Assembly: GCA_951813015.1 (NCBI GenBank) | Contig: CATOTG010000009.1 | Coordinates: forward strand, 1-64,000 | Source: an uncultured Thermoanaerobaculia bacterium | GTDB taxonomy: Bacteria; Acidobacteriota; Thermoanaerobaculia; Multivoradales; Multivoraceae | Length of the DNA stretch: 64,000 bases | Direction: 5' to 3' | Part shown: positions 28,543 through 39,051 of the stretch, in pieces | Numbering within the stretch: position 1 is the first letter of the stretch | Layout of the letters: the number at the start of each line of letters is the position of its first letter | The notes under the pieces: model-generated | Seen by the model: only the letters and a program-made list of their open reading frames with translations | Told to the model about the DNA's origin: nothing | Database searches by the model: none | Translations under genes and position numbers: made by a program

Positions 28543-28571
28543 ACGCTAGCAGCCCGCCGGGCTTTGGTCAA
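28543..28571 (-). promoter_or_regulatory. Sigma-70-type promoter for the Cys-rich protein gene
   Basis: On the minus strand, TTGACC (28571-28566), 17 bases, then TAGCGT (28548-28543), about 40 bases before the ATG. GGGCTGCTAGCGT is shared with the promoter region of the paralogue at 31201. The IS remnant starts nine bases upstream of the -35. Confidence 0.5.
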
Positions 28572-28579
28572 AGCTCAGC

Positions 28580-29485
28580 GCTGTCCAGCGAGAAGTGAGC
28601 GCGAGCGGGGCGGGCGAATCCAGCGAGAAGTGAGCGCGAGCGGGTGGGATCGGGGATCATCGGAGGATGATCTTGACTCTCCGGACACGCGGACATCGGA
28701 CACTTGAGGAGGTTCGCCGTTTCCTGTCGGGCAACGAGTCGGTGGACTTCGTGCTTTCCGACCGCCTTTCGGCCTACTCGTTCATCGTCGAGACGCTGGT
28801 CAAGCGCGCGCTGCCGCGGCGCGACAAGGGCTCGATCCGGGCTTGCCTGAACAACGCGCTGGTCGAGTCCAGGAACGGCAACGTGATCCGCCGGCACTTC
28901 GGCTACCGGCACATCCCCAAGCTCTTTGCCCGCGAGGTCAACGCGTTCGCCCGCGACACGCTCTCGCCCTTCCTCGACTTCCACCGCCCGTGCCTGTTTG
29001 CCACCGACGTCGTGGACCCGAAGGGACGCATCCGCAAGCGCTACCCCTAGCAGGATGTGATGACGCCGTTCGAGAAGCTCAAGTCCCTGCCGGACGTCGA
29101 GAAGCACCTCAGGCCCGGCATCACCATCGCCTCCCTCGAAGAACAGGCCAGGGCAATGAACGACCTCGACGCCGCGGTCGCCCTGAACCCGCGGTCGCCC
29201 TGAACAAGGCGCGCGCCAGACCCTTCGGACTCATCGACCGCGAGGCCGACCCGTGGCGCCGTCGCAGCGCCTGAAGCGACACCACCGCCGATGCCCTCGA
29301 TCGCCTCAGCCGCCAACACCGCCGCCACGCGCTACGAGCATCCCCACCCCCGGCACGAGCGCGCTACCCTTGGGGCGGCAGACGGTACAGGAACCGTCTG
29401 CCGCTTCCGGAAACCAACCCCTGAACTGACCCGGATCGAAGGCTCTCTAGCGCCCGCCCTCGACGCTCGCTTCTCGTGGACAGCA
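28580..29485. mobile_element. Decayed IS element with internal deletion
   Basis: The left end has two identical 25-bp motifs (TCCAGCGAGAAGTGAGCGCG...) 35 bp apart at 28584 and 28619. The right end has an imperfect inverted copy (CGCTCGCTTCTCGTGGACAG, 29464-29483). The transposase inside lost its middle and has a premature stop. Between the transposase remnant and the right end (29204-29460) nothing else is recognisable. The element abuts the intact IS at 29530. Confidence 0.75.
28667..29203 (+). pseudogene. DDE transposase, internally deleted
   Basis: The N-terminus (MILTLRTRGHRTLEEVRRFL) joins after about 50 codons directly to the C-terminal part of the catalytic domain (NNALVESRNGNVIRRHFGY, with the third acidic residue). 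That removes both Asp positions and the DNA-binding region. A TAG then interrupts RKRYP-QDVMTPFEKLKS, and the frame runs on to 29203. The intact relative is the 419-residue transposase at 29716-30975. Cannot be active; may be mobilised in trans only if its ends are still recognised. Confidence 0.85.
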
Positions 29486-29529
29486 CGTTGGACAGCAGCT
29501 CGCTGGACAGCACGGCTTGACAGAGCCTA

Positions 29530-31056
29530 GTCCCATACAGAGATGAGCCTGAACGGGGGTCTCATCGGCAGTGATGGCGAGAGGGGTGTGGGGTGTTGTT
29601 TCAGGTCTGCTGATTGGAGCGAAGCGGAGATCAGCACCAAGGACCAACGGTAGCGCGGGGACCGCGAGGCCGCGGCCGACGTGCACTGAAGGCGAGATGC
29701 GGTTCGCGGTTCCGCTCATGCGACGGTTGCATCGCGGCGTCGGATTTCGGCGAAGAGCGCGACCAGCGCGTCGTTGACGGTGCCCGCCGCGGCGAGGTCG
29801 TCGAGCGCCAGTGCCTCCTGGTCGAGTTGCTCGAAGGTGACGCCAGACCGCAGGCTGAGGGCAGCGCCGTCGAGCGACTTCAGCTTGAGGTAGGGCGTGG
29901 TCACGTTGTCGAAGGGGTAGGTCTTGCGGATGCGTCCCTTGGCGTTGGTCTTCTCGACGGGGAAGTGGCAGGGCCGGTGGTAGTTGAGGTAGGGAGCGAG
30001 CACGTCGCGCAGGAAGCCGTTGACGAGGGCGGCGTGATGCCGGGGAATGTGGTCGTAGCCGAGGTAGCGCCGGACCACCGAGGCATTCTTGCTCTCGACC
30101 AGGGCGTTGTCGTTGCAGCGTCTCGGGCGGGACTTGGTGAACTCCTTGACCTGGAGCTTGCGCAGCAGCGCGGCGACCCGGTGGTTGATGTACTCGGAGC
30201 CGTTGTCGGCGTGGAAACCCTGGACGACGAAGGGGAAGGCCTCGATCAACCCCTGAAGCGCCGGAACCAGAAAACGCTCCGAAATGCCTTCTACGGCGGC
30301 CACAAACTCGTACTGCGTGACCTCGTCCACGAGGTTGATCTCGTACAGACCCTTCTCCCCGTCAAGGTCGCCCTGATGGACGGAATCCACCCGCAGGAAG
30401 CCCGGGCGACCGGCGGGATGAGGCTTGCGCCGCTCTCCGATGCTCACCTGCGTCGCCCGGGTCCTGGTCACCGTCAGCCGGCGCCGGCGGTAGGTCACCG
30501 ACTGGCGAAGACGGTACAGATGGCTGTTGGAGAGTCCCGCCAAACGCTCGAACCGCGGATCGCCGAAGACCTCGTACTGGCGTTGCATCATGCGCCGGGT
30601 CACCGCGCCGCACAGACCGCCCAGGGTCTCGTCCACCTCAGCCAACAGACGGATGTCCGCCTTCGTGTAACGCTGGGGAAACGGGCGCTTCGGACCCCGG
30701 CGCCGATCCTCGATGCGCCCGGTCTCCCGGTACTGGGAAATCAGCCGCGACACCTGCGCTCGGCTGAAACCCGTCACCTTGATCAGAAACCGCCGGATCA
30801 GACCCTTGCCGGGCCTCGACAGCCGAACGTACCGAAAACGGACCAGAACCCGCCGCGCGAAGCCGTAGGCATCGGCGCGATCCAAGAATCGGAAGTCGAC
30901 CGGCGCGCTGCCGGCCATGAAGTCCCGGACCTCGTCCAGGCTGCGAAGGCGCTCGATGTCGAGTTGCAAGATCATCCTCCAATGATCCCCAACACGCGCT
31001 CAGGCTCATCTCTCGTGGGATTGACGTCGCCCCTTCAGGCTCATCTGTCATGGGAC
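29530..31056. mobile_element. Intact IS element, IS481-like
   Basis: About 1.53 kb bounded by inverted repeats: GTCCCATACAGAGATGAGCC (29530) and its imperfect complement GGCTCATCTGTCATGGGAC (31038-31056). A second copy of the right-end motif lies 35 bp inside (31000-31020). It contains one full-length transposase gene. A clear target-site duplication was not found. Confidence 0.8.
29716..30975 (-). CDS. IS transposase, DDE integrase-type (IS481-like)
   Basis: A full-length 419-residue transposase. The N-terminal helix-turn-helix region includes IRRFLIKVTGFSRAQVSRLI and RRRGPKRPFPQRYTKADI. The catalytic core has DDE residues in FLRVDSVHQGD, FHADNGSEYINH and NDNALVESKNASVVRRYLGY. It catalyses cut or copy and insertion of the element. 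GGAGG directly abuts the ATG, so initiation may really be at the TTG two codons downstream (30969), which would have normal spacing. Fragments of the same family occur at 14178, 18116 and 28667. Confidence 0.88.
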   Translation of the reverse strand: MILQLDIERLRSLDEVRDFMAGSAPVDFRFLDRADAYGFARRVLVRFRYVRLSRPGKGLIRRFLIKVTGFSRAQVSRLISQYRETGRIEDRRRGPKRPFPQRYTKADIRLLAEVDETLGGLCGAVTRRMMQRQYEVFGDPRFERLAGLSNSHLYRLRQSVTYRRRRLTVTRTRATQVSIGERRKPHPAGRPGFLRVDSVHQGDLDGEKGLYEINLVDEVTQYEFVAAVEGISERFLVPALQGLIEAFPFVVQGFHADNGSEYINHRVAALLRKLQVKEFTKSRPRRCNDNALVESKNASVVRRYLGYDHIPRHHAALVNGFLRDVLAPYLNYHRPCHFPVEKTNAKGRIRKTYPFDNVTTPYLKLKSLDGAALSLRSGVTFEQLDQEALALDDLAAAGTVNDALVALFAEIRRRDATVA

Positions 31057-31060
31057 AAGG

Positions 31061-31090
31061 CTGACAGGCTCAAGAAAGGGCTGCTAGCGT
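31061..31090 (+). promoter_or_regulatory. Sigma-70-type promoter for the second Cys-rich protein gene
   Basis: CTGACA (31061), 18 bases, TAGCGT (31085). It starts five bases outside the intact IS and shares GGGCTGCTAGCGT with the promoter of the paralogue at 28501. The leader would be about 105 nt. Confidence 0.45.
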
Positions 31091-31200
31091 CCGTCCTAGA
31101 AAAAACCAAGGTCGTTTGGGATTCGGCAGATGTGGTCAAGCGGCTCGGGGTTTGGCTCACGGCTCTCCGACGACCGCTACGATGTAGGAGAACGCAACTC

Positions 31201-31683
31201 ATGAAGCGTCTGTTCTTGTTTCTTGTGTTAGCTGCTCTCGTTATACCCGCATCTCTTGCGGCTGACGACACGGCGAATGGATGGGTTGAACCGGAGAGCC
31301 TGCTGTCCACGGCTCAGTCCTCGGAGGACGGCGCGAACATCGAGGATGGCGATGAAGTCCCGCCCGGTCCGAGCTGGCGGTTTCTGTCGATGCTCCCTGA
31401 TCCGTACGGCTACACGGGAGACGCGGCTGACTGCATAGTGTCGTGTGGCGTGGAACTCGACCGTTGCACTGTGGGCTGCGCCAACGATGACACAGCCTGC
31501 AATCGTAGTTGTCGACAGAATTTCGGCTCGTGTAGGCGAGGCTGCGCCGACGTGGGCTACTCGGCTATGTGCAGGTACGTAAGGATAGGTCGAGTCATCA
31601 TCACGGTCTGCCGCGGGGATCACCCCGAGCGCGGCGTCCCCACCCGGAGGAACCCTCGACGTCCCTCTCCCCGACTCAGATGA
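31201..31683 (+). CDS. Small secreted Cys-rich protein
   Basis: A 160-residue product from ATG 31201 with TAGGAGA upstream. The signal peptide is MKRLFLFLVLAALVIPASLA. The Cys pattern ADCIVSCGVELDRCTVGC then ACNRSCRQNFGSCRRGC matches the protein at 28501, with one additional cysteine pair. The tail is basic (RRNPRRPSPRLR). Eight or more cysteines in a short exported protein suggest a compact disulfide fold. I cannot assign it to a named family. It lies immediately beyond the intact IS and is followed by a decayed glycerate kinase that begins at its stop codon. Confidence 0.75.
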   Translation: MKRLFLFLVLAALVIPASLAADDTANGWVEPESLLSTAQSSEDGANIEDGDEVPPGPSWRFLSMLPDPYGYTGDAADCIVSCGVELDRCTVGCANDDTACNRSCRQNFGSCRRGCADVGYSAMCRYVRIGRVIITVCRGDHPERGVPTRRNPRRPSPRLR

Positions 31684-32997
31684 CTTTCGACCTGAGGAAG
31701 CGGGTGCAGGAGGTCTTCCTCGCAGATGTGGCGGTGGCGGACGCCGTTCGCACGACGAGGTCGTCCATACGGGAGTCGAATCTTGACGGTCGGGTCGGTG
31801 ACGCACGGCCGTGTTCGCGGTGTGCAAGGAGGCGTTCGGCATGTCGCAGGCCGTTGCTGGCGCGCTTGCCGAGTGCGTCCACGACGCGGACGTGCTGCTT
31901 GTGACTCACGATGAGGAGGTGCCCGCTCGGGCCGCGAGCGCGAGCACCAGATCGCCGTCGTAGAGACGCTCGAGCCCCCGCACTCGGAACACCCGCGGCC
32001 CGACGAGCGCGGTCTCGCCGCTGCGCGGCAGATGGAACGGCGGGCCGCGGAACCGGGCGCCGGCGACTTGGCCCTCGTTCTGATCTCCGGCGGCGCGTCC
32101 GCGCTGCTGCCGGCGCCGGCGCCGGGCATCGGACTGGGCGACAAGCTGGAGGTGACCCGGCTGCTCCTCCACGGCGGCGCCACGATCCACGAACTGAACG
32201 CCGTGCGCAAGCACCTGTCGACGATCAAGGGCGGCGGTCTGCAGCGCCAATTGCGTCCCGCGCGGGTGGTCACGCTGGCCCTGTCGGACGTGATCGACGA
32301 CGATCCGTCCGTGATCGGCAGCGGCCCGACGGCGCCCGATCCTTCCACGTTCGGCGATGCTCTCGTTGCGCTCGAACGTTGCGGAGCGTTGAAGAGGTGT
32401 CCGCCGCCGGTCCGCCAGCGCCTGGAAGCGGGCGCTCGCGGCGCGCTCGAGGAGACCCCGATGCCGGGCGATCCCATCTTCGACGAGGCGATCTACCGCA
32501 TCGTCGGCGGCAATCGGACGAGTGTCCTGGCGATGGCCGCGGCCTGCGGCGCCGATGTCGAAGTCGAAACGGAGCCGCTGGAAGGCGAGGCACGGGGCGT
32601 CGGCGCGATGCTGGCGAGACGTCTCGCCGCCGTGCCGCCCTGCGCCTGGGTCGCCGGCGGCGAAACGACGGTCACGGTCCGCGGCAGCGGCAGGGGCGGC
32701 CGCAACCAGGAACTTGCGCTCGCCTTCGCCCTGGAAGCAGCCGGGCGTCCGCTGGCCGACCGGGACGGCTGGGTCTTTCTGGCCGCCGGCACGGACGGTC
32801 GCGACGGCCCCACGGGCGCGGCCGGCGGCATCGTCGACGCGTCGACTCTCGGGCGGATCCGGAGGGCCGGCATCGATCCGGCGGCCGCCCTGGACGACAA
32901 CGACTCCTGTCGTGCGCTCGACGCGGGCAGTGCGTTGCTTCGACCCGGGGCAACGGGCACCAACGTGGCGGATGTGGCGGTGTTCCTGTCGGAGTGA
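31681..32997 (+). pseudogene. Glycerate 2-kinase, copy 1, damaged N-terminus
   Basis: The C-terminal three quarters are intact and clearly a type II glycerate 2-kinase (DUF4147/MOFRL): LALVLISGGASALLPAPAPG, NAVRKHLSTIKGGGLQRQLR, SDVIDDDPSVIGSGPTAPDP and GGETTVTVRGSGRGGRNQEL. Upstream, pieces of the N-terminus appear in different frames (TFDLRKRVQEVFLADVAVAD; EAFGMSQAVAG; DVLLVTHDEEVPARA; HPRPDERGLAAARQMERR), showing at least two frameshifts between about 31780 and 31990. The intact copy is at 39052. As read, an ORF starting at ATG 32032 would lack the N-terminal domain and is unlikely to be active. Confidence 0.82.
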
Positions 32998-33051
32998 TCC
33001 CGTTGCCGCGCTCCATGCCCGGTCCCGGCCTCACCAGGACCCTGCGCCGTG

Positions 33052-34506
<1,455 letters not shown>

Positions 34507-36144
34507 TCAACGGACCACCCGAAGCCGCCGACCGATTGGCAGACCCGGCAGCTGCAGGCTGCCTTGCCCGGGCCACTGCACTCGTAGTTCGACTGTCTCC
34601 GGGTCGTCTGCTTCGTTTGCCGAAGGCGCGATGCCGAAGGTCCGAGTCGTTGAACTCTGCGACAGGTAGGACGAACCGGCTCGGATTCCGCGACGTTGTA
34701 CCGCGGTGCGGGAGCGCATCTCAAGCACCGCGCCGATCGCTCGTGGATTCGCGGATTCGCGGTCGAGCAGGTCGACCTGAACCGCCTCGCCCTTGCGGGT
34801 GCTCTCGTTCCGGTAGACCTCTGCGCGCTGGTTGCAGTTGGATATGACGAGATCGGGATCGCCGTCGAGATCGAAGTCGGCGACAGCCAGCCCCCGGCTC
34901 ACCCGGTTCCCGGAGATGCCGCTGTCTTCGATCTCGGTAAAGCGGCCGCCCCGGTTCTCGAGCAGCTGATTCGGTTGTGCACCGAGCGCGTCGTTGCGGG
35001 TTTCCTGTGCGGAGATGTCGTGGATCACGTGGCCGTTGGCGATCGCCAGATCCAGGTCTCCATCAAGGTCGAAGTCCGCCAGGGCGACACCGAAACCGAC
35101 CCAAGGCAGGGACGGTTCGGCGATCCCTGCGACGAAGCGATGCTCGAGGAAGAGCCCATTGCCCTGATTCGAGTATAGGGCGTTCGTCTGTCTGTCGAGG
35201 TGCGTGACGACCAGGTCCTCGAAGCCGTTGCCGTCGATGTCGCCGACGGCGATGCCCATGCCCGCTTCTGCTTCGCCGCGGCGTGACAGCGCGGTGCCTG
35301 CCAGCAGGGCATCGTCCGCGAAACGGAGGCCGTTGCCGGTGCTTCGGTTCAGGAAGAGAAGATTGGGGTCCATGTCGTTGGCCACGTAGATGTCGGGCCT
35401 GCGGTCGTCATTCAGGTCGGTGATGACGACGCCGAGACCGGCGCCGCGGGCTTCGCCGAGGCCAAACTCGGCCGTCGCATCGACGAAGAGCCGCTCGCCG
35501 CGGCGCCGATGCTCGTTGCGGTAGAACCGGTCCGCCAGGCCGTTGTAGACATCGGGGTGGCAGTAGGAGCGCAGGCCGCTCTTGGGCCGCCCGCACGCCA
35601 CATTGTTGTCGTGGCTGAAGTCCACGTAGTTCGCCACGTACAGGTCGAGATCGCCGTCGAGATCAACGTCTCCAAGGGCGGCGGATGTGCTCCACGACGG
35701 ATCGGCGGCGCCGGTCTCCTGCTGAGCGGCGGTGAACGTGCCGTCACCCTCGTTGAGGAAGAGGCGGTTCGGCCCGAAAGCGGTCAGGTAGAGATCCGGG
35801 TCGCCGTCACCGTCCACGTCACCCGTGACGGCGCCCATGCCGTAGCTGTCGAGTTGGACGCCGGAGGCTTCGGTCACGTCGACGAAACGACCGCCATCGT
35901 TGCGCAACAGAGTGGTCCGGCCCGGCTTGCCCCCGTGGGGCGATGGCTCGCCGCTGTCGACGAACAGCAGATCGTCGTCGCCGTCGCCGTCGTAGTCGAA
36001 CGCGGCTACCCCGCTTCCCACCGTCTCGATCATGTAGAACTCACCCTGGCCGCCATGGCGGTGGTGGAAACCGACGCCCCAGGCGTCGGCCGTGTCCGCG
36101 AATCGAATGCCGTCACCTGCGGATGCGGTCTCTGCGGGGTTCAC
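34507..36144 (-). CDS. CRTAC1-family protein: FG-GAP repeats with ASPIC/UnbV C-terminus
   Basis: The open frame starts at GTG 36144 (545 residues), but the signal peptide is upstream in another frame. From ATG 36191, removing one base in a CCCC run would give MVLALIPVLAATLAAVNPAE, continuous with the ORF, so a frameshift near 36175 is likely. The body has calcium-binding FG-GAP repeats (AAFDYDGDGDDDLLFVDSGE, TGDVDGDGDPDLYLTAFGPN, ADFDLDGDPDLVISNCN) and a C-terminal ASPIC/UnbV domain (VELRVQWPGQGSLQLPGLPI). Probably an exported beta-propeller. It sits between enolase copy 1 and the PQQ dehydrogenase remnant; the matching interval of the second module lacks it. Confidence 0.85.
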   Translation of the reverse strand: MNPAETASAGDGIRFADTADAWGVGFHHRHGGQGEFYMIETVGSGVAAFDYDGDGDDDLLFVDSGEPSPHGGKPGRTTLLRNDGGRFVDVTEASGVQLDSYGMGAVTGDVDGDGDPDLYLTAFGPNRLFLNEGDGTFTAAQQETGAADPSWSTSAALGDVDLDGDLDLYVANYVDFSHDNNVACGRPKSGLRSYCHPDVYNGLADRFYRNEHRRRGERLFVDATAEFGLGEARGAGLGVVITDLNDDRRPDIYVANDMDPNLLFLNRSTGNGLRFADDALLAGTALSRRGEAEAGMGIAVGDIDGNGFEDLVVTHLDRQTNALYSNQGNGLFLEHRFVAGIAEPSLPWVGFGVALADFDLDGDLDLAIANGHVIHDISAQETRNDALGAQPNQLLENRGGRFTEIEDSGISGNRVSRGLAVADFDLDGDPDLVISNCNQRAEVYRNESTRKGEAVQVDLLDRESANPRAIGAVLEMRSRTAVQRRGIRAGSSYLSQSSTTRTFGIAPSANEADDPETVELRVQWPGQGSLQLPGLPIGRRLRVVR

Positions 36145-36261
36145 GGCTGCCAGGGTTGCCGCGAGAACCGGGATCAGGGGCGAGAACCATGGCGTCCGTT
36201 GACGCTACCAGTGGATGGCGCGCAGTAGGATGCGCCGTTCAACCCGCAGAGGGGATGGCGC

Positions 36262-37347
36262 ATGTTGAGTCTCGATCCGAGGGTCGTTCCAGGTCTCCGT
36301 GTTCTCCTGGCCGCCGTGGCCGCCGTGGCCGCCGTGGCCGCCGTGGCCGCCGCCGCGCCGGCGGTTGCCCAGCACGGCGCGCAGGGCGGGGAGTGGCGGC
36401 ATCTCGGTGGTGACCGCGGCGCCACCCGCTACTCGCCGCTCGACCAGATCGACCGGGACAACTTCTCGGAGCTGGGTGTCGCCTGGCGCTGGGATTCGGC
36501 CGACGTTCTGCTGAAAGAGGTGTCCGACCTGGCGCCCGGGCCCTTTCGGGGCATGCCGTTGATGATCGACGGCGTGGTCTACATCGCGACCAACCTGGGC
36601 CAGGTTGCGGCGCTCGACCCGGCGACCGGCGTCACGCTCTGGCGGCGGAGAACGCGTGTGGCCAATCGTCGAGGCGCCGGTCGACCATCACACGCGGATT
36701 CCGGGCGAGAAGCTCTCGCGCACTCAGCCGTTCACGACGCGGCGTGTTCCGACTGGCGGTACTCGATCAACCGCCGGGCCATGCCGAAGGTCCGGGGCCT
36801 GCCCCTGCTCAAGCCGCCCTACCGGCGGATCACCGCGTTCGACATGAACCGCGGCGAGATGCTGTGGCAGGTTCCGCTGGGGGAGGGGCCCCGCGACCAC
36901 CCGGCGATCAGGCGCCTGAACCTGGGCCGGCTCGGCACGCCGCTGCAGGACGGCATCGTAACCGAAGGCGGCGTCCTGGTAACGAAGATCCTCGTCGTCT
37001 CGATCGAACCGATCGTCAACAAACCCGGCGCGAGGGAACGAGCGAGACGCGACCCAGTCCGATCGCCCGTCCGCGGGCGGTCGGATGGCGACGGGAGACC
37101 GTCGGCTGACGGCAGCTATCTCGTCGCCTTCGACAAGGCGACCGGCGAACTCCTGGCCCGGGTCGAAGTCGACCGCAGCCTCCACGGCGGCCCGATGACC
37201 TACATGCATGAAGGCCGCCAGTACATCCTGATTGCCGGCGGCGGCGAATGCCCGGGCCCCGGCGCTTCCGTCGCCGTCGCGACGCGCCCGGCGCCCCGCC
37301 AGCCGCCCCGCAAGTCCGATCTCCTCGCCTTCGCCCTGCCCGAGTAG
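36262..37347 (+). pseudogene. PQQ-dependent dehydrogenase, two large internal deletions
   Basis: From ATG 36262 the product starts with a signal peptide and HGAQGGEWRHLGGDRGATRY, matching the intact enzyme at 45637. After LDPATG the sequence jumps over about 200 codons and changes frame; GERVWPIVEAPVDHHTRIPG can be read in the shifted frame. A second jump then restores the frame at SDWRYSINRRAMPKVRGLPL. The C-terminal propeller blades are intact to 37347. The frame stays open by chance (361 codons), but most propeller blades and the PQQ site are missing. A short insertion near 37020-37050 also differs from the intact copy. Confidence 0.88.
36311..36346 (+). repeat. Four perfect 9-bp repeats in a signal peptide
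   Basis: Four tandem copies of CCGCCGTGG lengthen the hydrophobic core of the PQQ dehydrogenase remnant's signal peptide (AAVAAVAAVAAVAAA). The intact paralogue at 45637 has no such repeat. Confidence 0.85.
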
Positions 37348-37457
37348 CGGCCACAACTTGGCCACGACCCGGGTCTCGGGAAGATGGCATGAGGCGGGGA
37401 CCGCTACGCGCCGCCTCGGCCTGCCCGGAACGTCACCGTGCAGCTGTGCCAGCGCGG

Positions 37458-37532
37458 CTACGCCCGCAGTCCCGCGAGTGGGCCCGCCAGGTCGATGTAG
37501 TCGCCGCGCTGGCCGTAGGCGTGGCGGAGGCC
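37458..37532 (-). pseudogene. C-terminal tail of a DUF1552 protein
   Basis: The last 24 codons (GLRHAYGQRGDYIDLAGPLAG plus LRA and stop) are identical to the end of the DUF1552 protein at 47869. They now form the 3' end of the decarboxylase reading frame, so a deletion fused the two genes. Confidence 0.8.
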
Positions 37533-39012
37533 GACGGTTGGCCCGTAGCCCAGATTGTCGAGCACGTCCTCGGTTGTATGCCCGGGAAGGATGTCGCACG
37601 AAAGGCCGCCTTCCCCGTCGTCGTCGATCAGGATCTCCGTCGCCTCGGGCAGGACGCAGTGCTTGCTGCGCGCGCACGCCGCCGAGCATCTCCTGGTAGG
37701 CGCCGACCGAGAAGAACCCGAGATAAAGCGGCGCCTCGCGCAGGGCCGTGGCGTCCAGGTCGGGCACAAAGAGCGGGACCGCGCTGCCGCGGGGCGGGTA
37801 CACGTCGTCCCGGTCGCAAGTGATGCCGCCCAGGCGCACGCGGCGGAAGCGACGGTCGAGGTGGTTGAGCGGCAGGCAGATGAAGTGTTCGCCGAGGGCC
37901 CAGGTGTCCGGGAAGGAGGTCATGATCGAGCCGTCGACCAGGTACCAGGGGAGTTCCGAGCCGTTCTCCTTGACCGTGATGACCCGGAACAGGTGCGCCG
38001 CGTGCTCGGACACCGTGTAGCGGCCGAACTCGCCGACGAGCGCCGGCGGCTCTGTGCCGTGGGCGGCGCAGAGCGCGAGCGCCCGCTGAAGCAGGAGGCG
38101 GGCGAAGCGGTCGTAGTCGAAACCGGGGTCGAGCGTGGTTCTGCCGGGCACGCCGCCTCCGAAGTCGAAGAAGCGGAGGTGGGGGTGGCTTCGCCCCAAC
38201 CTGGCGTAGAGGTCGAGGCCCGGCTCGAGAGCGTCGACGAAGGCCCCCTCGTCGCTGCTGGCAGACCCGAACATCGCGTGCAGGAGGACGAAGCGCGAGC
38301 CGGGGGTCTCATTGATGCGCGCCGCGAGACGCCGCGCCTCGGCTTCGTTGACGCCGAAGCGCGAATCCCTGTCGGCGACCCCGTGCTCTTCCCTCGGCCG
38401 CCTGAACCGAATGCCGAACTCGAAGTCCACCCCGCTGCCGGTCAGGGCTCTCAGTTCCGTCGCGTCCTCGAGAATGGGGATCACGCGGGGATGTTCTGCC
38501 CGCAGCGCCACGAGGTTTCGCGCGTAGGCGCTGGCCGGACCCTTGAAGCCGTTCGCCAGCACCATCCGGTCCGGCGGCAGCAGACCGGTCCGGATCATGC
38601 GGCGGGCGATCTCTACGTCGACGTCCGACGACATCTCGTGGTGGGCGCCGGCGGCCAGCGTCGAACGGACGACTTCCTCGGCGGTGTTCGCCTTCGAAGC
38701 GAAGGCGAAGTGAAAGGGGGCGGGGTAGCCGACGTCGTCGATGGCGCGGCGGAAGCGGCGCACCATCGCTGTGACCTGGGCGCGGATGTTCGGCAGGAAG
38801 GCGATCTCCAGTGGGCTGGGCATCGCCTCCCCCGGAAGCCCGCTGGCGGGAGACGGGCCGGTCTCGAAGAAAGCCGCAAGGTCGAGCCCGTGCGCACGCA
38901 GGCGTCCACGACGGACATCGAGGAAGTGGTTGAAGCGGTGGCCGTCGGGGACCGGCGCGGGGGACTGACAGCCGATCCTGCTGGCTACGGAAGTCGCTTG
39001 ACTGAAATCCAT
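37458..39012 (-). CDS. Arginine decarboxylase-like PLP enzyme (SpeA-like), frameshift near 37670, fused tail
   Basis: From ATG 39012 the product is a fold-III PLP-dependent decarboxylase: the likely PLP lysine is in FHFAFASKANTAEEVVRS, with VLANGFKGPASAYARNLVAL, LRFFDFGGGVPGRTTLD, VGEFGRYTVSEHAAHLF and SIMTSFPDTWALGEHFICLP. The C-terminal GITCDRDDVYPP and YLGFFSVGAYQEMLGGV match biosynthetic arginine decarboxylases, though at about 520 residues it is shorter than SpeA (over 600). A shift in a GCGCGC run near 37670 moves to the frame of SKHCVLPEATEILIDDDGEG. The end is fused to a DUF1552 tail. Predicted role: arginine to agmatine for polyamines; substrate not certain. It is divergent from the intact glycerate kinase. 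Confidence 0.78.
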
Positions 39013-39036
39013 GGCGGCCCCTCTGCTCCGGGCGGT

Positions 39037-39045
39037 CTATTCTAC
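39037..39045. promoter_or_regulatory. Shared divergent -10 region between decarboxylase and glycerate kinase
   Basis: CTATTCTAC contains TATTCT eight bases before GTG 39052 on the plus strand and TAGAAT on the minus strand upstream of ATG 39012. The two -10-like hexamers overlap almost completely, so only one direction could be occupied at a time. Confidence 0.4.
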
Positions 39046-39051
39046 CGGCAG

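Noticed and set aside
31906-32250. Minus-strand frame with a protein-like stretch near 31920-32020
   Set aside because: The plus strand here aligns with glycerate kinase (HPRPDERGLAAARQMERR), so the minus reading is coincidental.
32032-32997. Calling copy 1 of glycerate kinase an intact short gene
   Set aside because: Pieces of the missing N-terminal domain are readable upstream in other frames, so it is a damaged full-length gene.
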